Assembly: GCA_963661325.1 (NCBI GenBank)
Contig: CAVLBP010000015.1
Span: 1-29,737 of the forward strand
DNA: 29,737 nucleotides
Origin: Pararoseburia sp963661325
Lineage (GTDB): Bacteria > Bacillota > Clostridia > Lachnospirales > Lachnospiraceae
Direction: 5' to 3'
The notes beneath the pieces were generated by a model. It was not told the DNA's origin and made no database searches. It saw only the letters and a program-made list of their open reading frames with translations. Shown piece after piece: positions 7,933 to 14,822 of this stretch (position 1 is its first letter; each line of letters begins with the position of its first letter). The position numbers and the translations under genes were made by a program.

Positions 7933-8313
7933 ATGGATTTATCGAACAAAAGCATACTGATCTGCGACGACTCAATATTAGCCAGAAAGAACCTAAAGGA
8001 TGCCATTAGCGAATACGCATCCGGGGCTACCTATTATGATGCTGTCAACGGCGAGCAGGCCGTTGAGCAATTCAAAAATTATCATCCGGACATGGTATTT
8101 CTTGACATTGTCATGCCCCTCAAGGACGGCATCGCAGCGACCAAAGAGATCATCGCCATAGATCCTGACGCAACGATCATCATCGTCTCCTCTGTCGGCA
8201 CACAGATGCAGTTAAAGAAGGCGATCGAAGCCGGAGCAAAAGATTTTATTCAGAAACCGATCAGTCAGCCACAGGTCGATCGATTGATTGAGGTACACTT
8301 AGGGGGAAAATAA
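7933..8313 (+). CDS. Stand-alone CheY-like receiver protein
   Basis: A 126-aa single receiver domain with no output domain. All key residues are present: acidic pair D12-D13, phosphoacceptor D58 (MVFLDIVMP), Ser86 at the switch Thr/Ser position (IIIVSSVG), and Lys108 (IQKPI). AAGGAG lies 8 bases before the ATG. The next gene starts 3 bases after its stop, and that gene encodes a CheX-like phosphatase domain. CheX/CheC proteins dephosphorylate CheY, so the two probably form a functional pair. No kinase, methyl-accepting protein or flagellar gene is nearby, so the phosphate donor is unknown and the output need not be chemotaxis. Confidence 0.93.
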   Translation: MDLSNKSILICDDSILARKNLKDAISEYASGATYYDAVNGEQAVEQFKNYHPDMVFLDIVMPLKDGIAATKEIIAIDPDATIIIVSSVGTQMQLKKAIEAGAKDFIQKPISQPQVDRLIEVHLGGK

Positions 8314-8316
8314 AGT

Positions 8317-9204
8317 ATGTATTCACAGTTTTTTGGCTCTTATCTGCTCAGGCGCGATGTTATCACGCCTGAACAGTTGACACATGCGATCTCACAACTG
8401 TCTGCAGCGCACATCAAATTAGGTACCCTTGCCATGCACAAGGGCCTCATGGTTGCTTCCGAAGTGGACGAAGTGTGCTATTTGCAGACCAGGGAAGATC
8501 GCAGATTTGGCGAGATTGCCATAGAGCGTGGCTATCTTACCGAGGATCAGGTATGTGAACTTTTAAAGACACAGATCCCGGACTTTCTCCTCTTTGGGCA
8601 ATGTCTGGTCGACGATGGTGCCATTTCCTATGAAGAACTTCAGATGCTGATCTTGGACTACGAATCTGAAAATGAGATGTGTGATATTGATCTGAATATC
8701 GAGAACAAGGAAAAGATCGCCCAGTTGATCGAGCGTTTCTTTTTGGTGGCAGAAATCCCAATCACGGAATACAGCATCATGTATATGGAACTCATGTTCA
8801 ATAATCTGGTGCGTTTTATTGGTGATGACTTCTCTCCTCTCACACCGATCCCTTGTGAGGAGTTCCCGGTCAACTACTGCGTATCCCAGCATATCCGTGG
8901 CAAGATAAATTGTATTTCCCGTGTAGACATGGAAGAAGATGTTGCCATTGCTTTCGCCTCGCGCTATGCTAAGACGACTTTCATCGAATTTGATGAATAT
9001 GTACAGGCATCCATTGAGGACTTTGTCAATCTGCACAACGGACTCTTTATCGTCAATATGTCCAATGAACACTCCATCGAGTTATCTTTGGATCCGCCTT
9101 CCGTAGATACCACAGACGTGCTGTCGCTTTCTTCCACGACTTTCATTCTGCCGGTCATCTATCCGTTTGGTGCCATTCATTTGATCATCAGTTTATATGC
9201 TTAG
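8317..9204 (+). CDS. CheX-like protein with four N-terminal MshEN-like repeats
   Basis: The 295-aa protein has two parts. Residues 5-116 hold four repeats of exactly 29 residues: the conserved Gly pairs F6-G7, L35-G36, F64-G65 and F93-G94 are each 29 apart, followed by a G-x-[IL] turn, a Leu-rich helix and often Gln (FGEIAIERGYLTEDQVCELLKTQ in repeat 3, shown here as residues 64-86). This matches the MshEN (GSPII_E N-terminal) architecture of 24-residue motifs with 5-residue spacers, known to bind c-di-GMP in pairs. Residues about 140-295 resemble CheX: GKINCISRVDMEEDVAIAF, then IEDFVNLHNG and SLDPPSV. The CheX catalytic ExxN appears as D235xxN238. It is translated right after the receiver gene. 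Linking c-di-GMP to receiver dephosphorylation is inference. Confidence 0.8.
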   Translation: MYSQFFGSYLLRRDVITPEQLTHAISQLSAAHIKLGTLAMHKGLMVASEVDEVCYLQTREDRRFGEIAIERGYLTEDQVCELLKTQIPDFLLFGQCLVDDGAISYEELQMLILDYESENEMCDIDLNIENKEKIAQLIERFFLVAEIPITEYSIMYMELMFNNLVRFIGDDFSPLTPIPCEEFPVNYCVSQHIRGKINCISRVDMEEDVAIAFASRYAKTTFIEFDEYVQASIEDFVNLHNGLFIVNMSNEHSIELSLDPPSVDTTDVLSLSSTTFILPVIYPFGAIHLIISLYA

Positions 9205-9222
9205 TATAGAAATTCATATTTT

Positions 9223-9256
9223 AAAAGAGGGATTCCTATTTGGAATCCCTCTTTTT
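9223..9256. terminator. Bidirectional terminator between the CheX-like gene and thrC
   Basis: A perfect 14-bp stem (9223-9236 with 9242-9255), 5-nt loop and T-runs on both strands. It lies between two convergent genes and serves both. Confidence 0.93.
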
Positions 9257-9276
9257 ATATCTTGTATATTTTCTTT

Positions 9277-10761
9277 TTATTTCAGGAAATCTCTTACCAC
9301 CTGCGGCATCTGATCCACAGCACAAATGGTCTTGTGACGTACCGGTGCACTACGGATCTCTTCGACTGCTCTTGGCACCTCAACACGAGAAATCTCACTC
9401 AACTTATCGATCAAGGCGAAATCATCCTCATCTGCATAGGAAGCATCAATGGCAGTCATGACGCTCTTGGCAAACTTGAAAGGACTGGCAGTAGATGCGA
9501 TAACCGTCGGTGTCTCATCCCCTGTCTCTGCCTTGTATTTGCCATAGACCCCTGCCGCAACAGCGGTATGGGTATCGATCACATAGCCTGTCTTTTCGTA
9601 GAGATCATGGATGGTCTGTCCGGTCTCTTCCTCGCTGCTGTAATTGCCATAGAAGTCCTGCAAAGCCTGACGCATCTGCGGTGTGATCTCATAGCGACCC
9701 TCTGTGGTAAGGCTCTGCATCAAGGCGGCATTTGCCTTTGCATCCTCGCCTGCGATGCGATAAATCAGACGCTCTAAATTGCTGGAGATCAGAATATCCA
9801 TAGACGGCGAATTGGTAAGGATAAATTCTCTATTCTTGTCATAAATACCGGTACGGAAGAAATCAAATAATACCCTATTTTCATTGGATGCACAGATCAG
9901 TTTTGCAATCGGCACGCCCATATTCTTTGCATAAAATGCTGCTAAGATATTTCCAAAGTTGCCTGTCGGAACCACAACATTGATCGGCTCCCCTGCCTTG
10001 ATCTTGTCGTTAGCAAGAAGACGGCTGTATGCATAGACATAATATACGATCTGTGGTACCAAACGTCCGATATTGATGGAATTGGCAGATGAGAACTGAT
10101 AGCCGGCTGCGTCCAGTTCCTTTTTCAGATCCTCGTCAGCAAACATCTTTTTCACACCTGTCTGTGCCTGATCAAAATTGCCATCAATGCCAACAACCAG
10201 TGTGTTATCTCCTGTCTGGGTCACCATCTGCTGTTTTTGGATCGGGCTGACACCATCCTTCGGATAGAATACGATAATCTTGGTACCCTCTACGCCTGCG
10301 AATCCGGCAAGAGCAGCCTTTCCGGTATCCCCGCTGGTCGCTGTAAGAATGACAATGTCATTTTTGATCCGGTTCTTTCTGGCTGATGTGATCATCAAAT
10401 GTGGCAAAATAGATAATGCCATATCTTTGAAGGCAATGGTAGATCCGTGGAACAATTCCAGATAGTAAGCGCCGTCCGCATATACCAAAGGTGCGATTTC
10501 CTCCGTGTCGAACTTGGCATCATAAGCGCGGTTGATACAGTTTTGTAACTCTTCCTTGGTAAAATCTGTCAAAAAGAGTTTCATGACTTCATAAGCAGTC
10601 TGCTGATAAGTCATCTTGCTCAGTTCTTCCAGACTCACATCCAATTTTGGAATAAAGGTCGGGACAAACAATCCGCCGCCATTTGCCAATCCTTTCAAGA
10701 TCGCCTGTGATGCGCTCACCACTTCAGATGCATCTCTTGTGCTCACATACTGTAATTCCAT
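9277..10761 (-). CDS. thrC: Threonine synthase
   Basis: A PLP enzyme converting O-phospho-L-homoserine to threonine, the last step of threonine synthesis. The start at 10761 (MELQYVSTRD) is preferred over one 10 codons upstream because GGAAGAGG lies 7 bases before it and the protein then has the usual N-terminus. PLP Lys112 is in GSTIAFKDMALS; the phosphate-binding TATSGDTGKAAL and GNFGNILAAFYAK motifs are present. The 494-aa length fits the long (yeast/E. coli-like) fold class II synthase. A strong promoter (10830-10859) reads into it; a terminator follows. No homoserine dehydrogenase or kinase is adjacent, so it is a single-gene unit divergent from the AP2 protein gene. Confidence 0.96.
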   Translation of the reverse strand: MELQYVSTRDASEVVSASQAILKGLANGGGLFVPTFIPKLDVSLEELSKMTYQQTAYEVMKLFLTDFTKEELQNCINRAYDAKFDTEEIAPLVYADGAYYLELFHGSTIAFKDMALSILPHLMITSARKNRIKNDIVILTATSGDTGKAALAGFAGVEGTKIIVFYPKDGVSPIQKQQMVTQTGDNTLVVGIDGNFDQAQTGVKKMFADEDLKKELDAAGYQFSSANSINIGRLVPQIVYYVYAYSRLLANDKIKAGEPINVVVPTGNFGNILAAFYAKNMGVPIAKLICASNENRVLFDFFRTGIYDKNREFILTNSPSMDILISSNLERLIYRIAGEDAKANAALMQSLTTEGRYEITPQMRQALQDFYGNYSSEEETGQTIHDLYEKTGYVIDTHTAVAAGVYGKYKAETGDETPTVIASTASPFKFAKSVMTAIDASYADEDDFALIDKLSEISRVEVPRAVEEIRSAPVRHKTICAVDQMPQVVRDFLK

Positions 10762-10804
10762 TTTCTTACCTCTTCCTTTTTCTTCACTCACTTCGTTTGT
10801 AACT

Positions 10805-10859
10805 TTGACACGTCACTACGCTGATTCCCATTATACGTTATACCCAAAAGCCGTGTCAA
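10805..10859. promoter_or_regulatory. 8-bp inverted repeat bracketing the thrC -10, candidate operator
   Basis: TTGACACG (10805-10812) and CGTGTCAA (10852-10859) are perfect inverted copies, 39 bp apart. One arm includes the thrC -35 and the other lies in the early transcript. It could be a looped operator pair or a leader stem; chance cannot be excluded for 8-bp arms. Confidence 0.4.
10830..10859 (-). promoter_or_regulatory. Strong sigma-A promoter of thrC
   Basis: Minus strand TTGACA (10854-10859), 18-bp spacer, TATAAT (10830-10835); both hexamers are perfect. The leader is about 60 bases. Confidence 0.88.
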
Positions 10860-10867
10860 TGTAGGAT

Positions 10868-10896
10868 TTCTCAAATCCAGACCCTTATGCTATAAT
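10868..10896 (+). promoter_or_regulatory. Extended -10 promoter of the AP2/HNH-like gene
   Basis: TTCTCA (10868-10873), 17-bp spacer, TGC followed by TATAAT (10891-10896). The transcript would start about 25 bases before the ATG at 10930; AAGGAAGG is the ribosome site. Confidence 0.75.
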
Positions 10897-10929
10897 AAAT
10901 GCTATATAAATAGTGAAAGGAAGGATTTT

Positions 10930-11730
10930 ATGTCAACCGGCGTATATCAAACCTCAAAAAAAGACGGCTCTCTTTATTATCGTGCCAGCCTGACTTATCA
11001 TGCCAAGCATATCAGCCTTGGTTCTTCTTCTGATGCTGCTATCGCCCACGCCATCTATCAGGAAGCCATGGACATTTTATCCAGCCCTGCGATCACGCCA
11101 GAAAACTATACTTCCCACATCTGCCATCTTTCCTTTGAAAAAGCCATCAGCCTTTTGAACTTCCGGGATCACGGCATGTATATCAAAACACCGATCTATC
11201 TGCAAAATGGCTTTTTTTCCTACTATTTAAAAGCGGATTTTGATCTCAAATTTGACAATGACGATCTTTTCTACTATTCCAGCCATAAGATCATGCGGCG
11301 CGGCAATCACCTCTTTGTCAATGACTATGGCATGCAATACAATATCGCCCAACGCTACGGCATCAAGAATTACGGCGTTGCCGGGCGGGATTATGTCTTT
11401 GTCAACGGTGATCCGACCGATTACCGTTATACCAATATCCGCATCATCAATGCCTATCACGGCATCACCCAGACGGAGAAAAAGGGCAAACACATCTTTG
11501 TTGCCAAACTCCACCTCAAGGGCGATGTCATCATCGGAAAATATACAACAGAGATCAAAGCAGCCATTGCCTACAATAAGGCGGTCGACTATGCAAGAAA
11601 TCACGGCATCCAAAAGAATTTTATCCAGAACTACATCGCTGACCTGTCTGCCCATGAATATGCCGATATTTACTCTGCCTTAAAACTCTCCCAGACTTAT
11701 CTGGACTTTATTGATTCCTTTGTCATATAA
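10930..11730 (+). CDS. AP2-domain protein with degenerate HNH core (homing-endonuclease relative)
   Basis: This 266-aa protein has two AP2-like DNA-binding modules. The N-terminal one (about 4-46) reads GVYQTSKKDGSLYYRASL, then SLGSSSDAAIAHAIYQEA. The C-terminal one (about 177-231) has HIFVAKLHLKGDVIIGKY and then TEIKAAIAYNKAVDYARNHG, followed by F and N as in classical AP2 ends. Between them, YVFVNGDPTDYRYTNIRIIN (155-174) aligns with the HNH core of phage AP2-HNH endonucleases (V-D-H-I-N-G-D...D-N-R...N-L-R). The catalytic His position is Phe157; Asn169 remains. A nuclease is therefore unlikely, and a DNA-binding protein derived from a homing enzyme is more likely. It is a single gene with its own promoter and terminator. 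Codon use resembles the neighbours, so no recent transfer is evident. The target is unknown. Confidence 0.72.
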   Translation: MSTGVYQTSKKDGSLYYRASLTYHAKHISLGSSSDAAIAHAIYQEAMDILSSPAITPENYTSHICHLSFEKAISLLNFRDHGMYIKTPIYLQNGFFSYYLKADFDLKFDNDDLFYYSSHKIMRRGNHLFVNDYGMQYNIAQRYGIKNYGVAGRDYVFVNGDPTDYRYTNIRIINAYHGITQTEKKGKHIFVAKLHLKGDVIIGKYTTEIKAAIAYNKAVDYARNHGIQKNFIQNYIADLSAHEYADIYSALKLSQTYLDFIDSFVI

Positions 11731-11732
11731 CT

Positions 11733-11766
11733 TGACCCGATCTGTTGATCAGACCGGGTCATTTTT
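11733..11766. terminator. Terminator between the AP2-protein gene and leuD
   Basis: Stem TGACCCG (11733-11739) with CGGGTCA (11755-11761), plus an inner TCTG/CAGA stem across one A-C mismatch, then T-rich sequence on the plus strand. It lies between convergent genes. Confidence 0.8.
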
Positions 11767-12253
11767 ATTTCTGATTGATGTAGTTGACCAGTCCCTCGCA
11801 GTCAATGATCTTTTGCATGAATGGTGGGAAGGCCTGTCCCTGATAGGTCTTATTGGTTGTCTTATTGGTGATCAGACCACTGTCAAAATCTACATATACC
11901 TCATCGCCATCCGAAATATCCTTTGCTGCCTCCGGGCACTCTACGATCGGAAGTCCGATATTAATGGCATTGCGGTAAAAGATCCTCGCAAATGTCTCTG
12001 CAATCACACAACTAACACCGGCTGCCTTGATCGCGATCGGTGCATGTTCTCTGGATGAACCGCATCCAAAATTCTTGGTTGCTACAATGATGTCACCCGA
12101 TGTCACCTTTTTCACAAAATCTGCATCAATATCTTCCATACAATGTGTTGCCAGTTCCTTTGGATCTGATGAATTCAGATATCTCGCCGGAATAATAACA
12201 TCGGTATCTACATTATCGCCAAACTTAAATACTTTTCCTTCTGCTGCTTTCAT
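11765..12253 (-). CDS. leuD: 3-isopropylmalate dehydratase small subunit
   Basis: Swivel-domain subunit of isopropylmalate isomerase (leucine synthesis: 2-isopropylmalate to 3-isopropylmalate), working with LeuC. The 162-aa length marks the short archaeal/clostridial type. The motif FGCGSSREHAPIAIKAAGV is diagnostic of aconitase-family small subunits, and YLNSSDPKELATHCMED is the substrate-specificity loop region. It follows leuC by 11 bases in the same operon, with GAGGTGAT before the ATG. Confidence 0.95.
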   Translation of the reverse strand: MKAAEGKVFKFGDNVDTDVIIPARYLNSSDPKELATHCMEDIDADFVKKVTSGDIIVATKNFGCGSSREHAPIAIKAAGVSCVIAETFARIFYRNAINIGLPIVECPEAAKDISDGDEVYVDFDSGLITNKTTNKTYQGQAFPPFMQKIIDCEGLVNYINQK

Positions 12254-12264
12254 ATTATCACCTC

Positions 12265-13524
12265 TTATACGTTTTCCGGTCCGCTGATCTTACCTGTCAA
12301 AGCACTTGCCGCTGCCACTGCCGGGCTTGCCAGATATACTTCGGAATCCACATGTCCCATACGTCCGACAAAGTTTCGGTTGGTTGTTGATACACATCGT
12401 TCGCCTGCCGCCAAAATGCCCATATAACCGCCCAGACACGGACCACAGGTCGGTGTACTGACAATGGCACCAGCCTCGATAAAGGTACGGATGAAACCTG
12501 CTTCCATGGCATCCAGATAGATCTGCTGGGTTGCAGGGATCACGATAACACGTAAGCCCTTCTTTACCTTCTTGCCCTTTAAGATCTCTGCCGCTGTCTT
12601 TAAATCCTCAAATCTACCGTTGGTACAAGATCCGATCACGACCTGATCGATCTTGATATCGCCAACCTCGTCAATGGTCTTTGTATTTTCCGGCAAATGT
12701 GGAAATGCGATCGTTGACTTTAAGGCAGAAAGATCGATCGTATATTCTTCATCATAAACAGCATCCTCATCTGCCTCATAAACCTTGTAATCTCTCTTGG
12801 AATGCTCTGCCATATACTGCTTTGCCAGATCATCAACCGGGAAGATACCGTTCTTTCCACCGGCTTCGATCGCCATGTTTGCAATGGTAAAACGATCATC
12901 CATGGATAAGTACTGAATGCCTTCGCCGACAAACTCCATGGACTTGTAAAGTGCGCCGTCCACACCGATCATACCAATGATATGCAAGATCACATCTTTA
13001 CCGCTGATGTATTTATTTGGCTTGCCAACCAGATTGAACTTGATGGCTGACGGTACTTTGAACCATGCCTTTCCGGTCGCCATACCTGCTGCCATATCTG
13101 TACTTCCCACACCGGTAGAAAATGCGCCGAGCGCTCCGTAGGTACAGGTGTGTGAGTCTGCTCCGATGATGACATCGCCGGCTACAGTCAAACCTTTTTC
13201 CGGCAAAAGGGCATGTTCGATACCCATCTCTCCGACATCAAAGTAATTGGTGATCTCATTTCTGCATGCAAACTCGCGCACGCATTTGCAATGCTCTGCG
13301 GACTTGATGTCCTTATTTGGTACAAAGTGATCCATGACAAGTGCGATCTTGTCCTTGTGGAATACACCGTCGACTTTCATTTTTTCAATCTCATGGATGG
13401 CTACCGGTGAGGTGATATCATTGCCCAGTACCAGATCCAGATCTGCCTCGATCAACTGTCCTGCCACTACGGAATCCAATCCGGCATGTGCCGCAAGAAT
13501 TTTTTGTGTCATTGTCATTCCCAT
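12265..13524 (-). CDS. leuC: 3-isopropylmalate dehydratase large subunit
   Basis: Fe-S catalytic subunit of isopropylmalate isomerase. The three [4Fe-4S] ligands are visible: Cys300 in GSCTNGR and Cys360/Cys363 in TCGPCLGG; GADSHTCTYGALGAFSTGVG is the typical active-site segment. The 419-aa length is that of the short (archaeal/clostridial) class that pairs with a short LeuD, consistent with its neighbour. The start at 13524 (MGMTMTQKIL) has AAAGGAGG 8 bases before it; the ATG two codons on is less well spaced. It is divergent from a LysR regulator that probably controls it. leuA and leuB are not in the window. Confidence 0.96.
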   Translation of the reverse strand: MGMTMTQKILAAHAGLDSVVAGQLIEADLDLVLGNDITSPVAIHEIEKMKVDGVFHKDKIALVMDHFVPNKDIKSAEHCKCVREFACRNEITNYFDVGEMGIEHALLPEKGLTVAGDVIIGADSHTCTYGALGAFSTGVGSTDMAAGMATGKAWFKVPSAIKFNLVGKPNKYISGKDVILHIIGMIGVDGALYKSMEFVGEGIQYLSMDDRFTIANMAIEAGGKNGIFPVDDLAKQYMAEHSKRDYKVYEADEDAVYDEEYTIDLSALKSTIAFPHLPENTKTIDEVGDIKIDQVVIGSCTNGRFEDLKTAAEILKGKKVKKGLRVIVIPATQQIYLDAMEAGFIRTFIEAGAIVSTPTCGPCLGGYMGILAAGERCVSTTNRNFVGRMGHVDSEVYLASPAVAAASALTGKISGPENV

Positions 13525-13582
13525 GACATTTTCCTCCTTTTTCCTCTTGATCTATACTTATGTGTTCTTATGTCTGATTTTC

Positions 13583-13632
13583 CTGCCTGTGATGCCAGAT
13601 ACGTTTGCAGCCATACCTCATATCCCAGGCAG
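13583..13632 (-). promoter_or_regulatory. Stem-loop in the leuCD leader
   Basis: CTGCCTG (13583-13589) and CAGGCAG (13626-13632) are a perfect 7-bp inverted repeat around 36 bases in the untranslated leader of leuC. There is no T-run, so it is not an intrinsic terminator, and I see no T-box motif. Its role is unknown. Confidence 0.4.
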
Positions 13633-13649
13633 TTTTCTTTTGTTCAATA

Positions 13650-13677
13650 TTGATTTTACCACGAAAGTATATATAAT
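13650..13677 (+). promoter_or_regulatory. Promoter of the LysR regulator gene
   Basis: TTGATT (13650-13655), 16-bp spacer, TATAAT (13672-13677). The left arm of the 11-bp inverted repeat (13663-13673) lies between and into these hexamers, which suggests autoregulation. Confidence 0.65.
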
Positions 13678-13681
13678 AGAA
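13653..13681 (-). promoter_or_regulatory. Weak promoter of leuCD, overlapping the LysR promoter
   Basis: Minus strand TTCTAT (13676-13681), 17-bp spacer, TAAAAT (13653-13658). The -35 is poor, fitting activator dependence. It is back to back with the LysR promoter and shares the inverted repeat arm. The transcript leader would be about 120 bases. Confidence 0.5.
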
Positions 13682-13726
13682 ATACATATTAAATATATTT
13701 ATTATAACTACAGGTTATATACTTTC
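13663..13726. promoter_or_regulatory. Perfect 11-bp inverted repeat, probable LysR operator
   Basis: GAAAGTATATA (13663-13673) and TATATACTTTC (13716-13726) are exact inverted copies, 42 bp apart. Inside them TATAATA (13672-13678) and TATTATA (13700-13706) are a further 7-bp inverted pair. The whole lies between divergent leuC and the LysR gene and overlaps both promoters, the usual site for LysR-type control. Confidence 0.65.
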
Positions 13727-13740
13727 AGAAAGGAAATACT

Positions 13741-14628
13741 ATGAACAATCCACTATCTGCTTATCACATTTTTTATGAAGTTGCCAAGGCCGGAAGTTTT
13801 TCCAAAGCCACCAACCAATTATATATCAGCCAGCCAGCCATCAGCAAATCTATCCAGAAACTGGAGGACTCCCTCCATACCCGCCTCTTTTTGCGTAATT
13901 CCAAGGGGGTTCGGTTGACACCGGAAGGGCAACTCCTCTTTCAGCATTTAGACACCGCCTTCACGGCGATCACAAGTGCTGAGACCAAGTTAGAGACACT
14001 GAACCGAACCGATGGCGGTACCCTGCATATCGGGGTCAGTACGACCCTCTGCAAATATCTCCTGCTTCCCTACCTGTCCGCCTTTATCCGGGAACACCCG
14101 CAGATCAATATCCGCATCCGCTGTCAGTCCTCCAATGAAACTCTCAAGATGTTAGCCGATGATGCCATTGATATCGGACTGGTCGGCATGCCGGAACATA
14201 AGACCGGCTTTATCTATGAGAATTTAGTGGAGATCGAGGACATCTTTGTAGCGACTTCCACCTATATGTCGCATCTTCCCCAGGATATGACCTCCACGCG
14301 GGATATCTTAGAATCCTCCACCCTCATGCTCCTCGATAAAAATAATATGACCCGCCAGTACATTGACGATTATTTAGCCAAGAACCAGATCCAGACCAAG
14401 GACTATATTGAGATCTCCAATATGGATCTTTTGATCGAGTTTGCCAAGATCGGTGTCGGTGTTGCCTGTGTCATCAAAAATTTTGTGCAGGAAGAACTGG
14501 CAGACGGACAGTTGCAGCAGATTCCGCTTGATATTCCCATCCACAAGCGTGATGTCGGCTTTGCCTACAAAAAGACACATCTGCAAAACGATGCGCTGTC
14601 CTGCTTTCTTGATTTCTGCCGTGGCTAG
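13741..14628 (+). CDS. LysR-family transcriptional regulator
   Basis: This 295-aa regulator has an N-terminal winged helix-turn-helix (about 1-60: AYHIFYEVAKAGSFSKATNQ followed by LYISQPAISKSIQKLED) and a periplasmic-binding-like effector domain (about 90-290). The HTH is typical of the family (FSKAT...SQPAIS...LE). AAAGGAAA lies 5 bases before the ATG. It is divergent from leuCD and upstream of convergent ilvNC, so control of leucine or branched-chain synthesis is the likely job, with an intermediate such as isopropylmalate or acetolactate as possible effector; this is inference from position. It does not carry enough signature to be named IlvY or LeuO. Confidence 0.92.
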   Translation: MNNPLSAYHIFYEVAKAGSFSKATNQLYISQPAISKSIQKLEDSLHTRLFLRNSKGVRLTPEGQLLFQHLDTAFTAITSAETKLETLNRTDGGTLHIGVSTTLCKYLLLPYLSAFIREHPQINIRIRCQSSNETLKMLADDAIDIGLVGMPEHKTGFIYENLVEIEDIFVATSTYMSHLPQDMTSTRDILESSTLMLLDKNNMTRQYIDDYLAKNQIQTKDYIEISNMDLLIEFAKIGVGVACVIKNFVQEELADGQLQQIPLDIPIHKRDVGFAYKKTHLQNDALSCFLDFCRG

Positions 14629-14760
14629 GCGATGCGCCAGCAACCTTCGCGGGAGCAGATGGCAGGGGGGAGGGCTGAGAAGGGGCACCGCAGGAGGAAC
14701 AGGAAAACTGTCGCAGAACAGGGCGTCTCTGCTCCCCTCTATATCTGATGACGCATCGCC
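14628..14760. repeat. GC-rich inverted-repeat element between the LysR gene and ilvC
   Basis: The outer arms GGCGATGCG (14628-14636) and CGCATCGCC (14752-14760) are perfect 9-bp inverted copies, and a second perfect pair GGGAGCAGA (14651-14659) and TCTGCTCCC (14728-14736) lies inside. The intervening sequence is markedly purine- and G-rich on the plus strand (14660-14700) and richer in GC than its neighbours. No convincing protein is encoded. It could be a structured RNA or a small non-autonomous palindromic element. Confidence 0.5.
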
Positions 14761-14776
14761 CGGTTTTGCAGAATAA

Positions 14777-14809
14777 AAAAAGACAGTGCGACGTGCGCAC
14801 TGTCTTTTT
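14777..14809. terminator. Bidirectional terminator between the LysR gene and ilvC
   Basis: A perfect 14-bp stem (14777-14790 with 14796-14809), 5-nt loop, A-run before and T-run after. It serves both convergent genes. Confidence 0.93.
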
Positions 14810-14822
14810 ATGTAAAGCCGAC

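Noticed and set aside
8537..9158. Several minus-strand frames (up to 169 aa) inside the CheX-like gene
   Set aside because: They are antisense to a gene with clear repeat periodicity and domain structure, and lack ribosome sites.
9262..9777. 171-aa plus-strand frame opposite the end of thrC
   Set aside because: It lies wholly antisense to the thrC coding region, has Cys/His-rich antisense-like composition and overlaps the terminator; no ribosome site.
10762..10860. Threonine/isoleucine leader peptide before thrC
   Set aside because: No short frame rich in Thr or Ile codons with a ribosome site, and no terminator stem, was found in the leader.
11227..11683. 142-aa and 147-aa frames on both strands within the AP2-protein gene
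   Set aside because: The AP2 frame has the ribosome site, promoter and motifs; the others show low-complexity antisense or shifted-frame composition.
14441..14776. 111-aa plus-strand and 137-aa minus-strand frames across the LysR gene end and the GC-rich element
   Set aside because: Both are shadows of LysR or ilvC codons continued through a palindromic non-coding stretch; no start signal or family resemblance.
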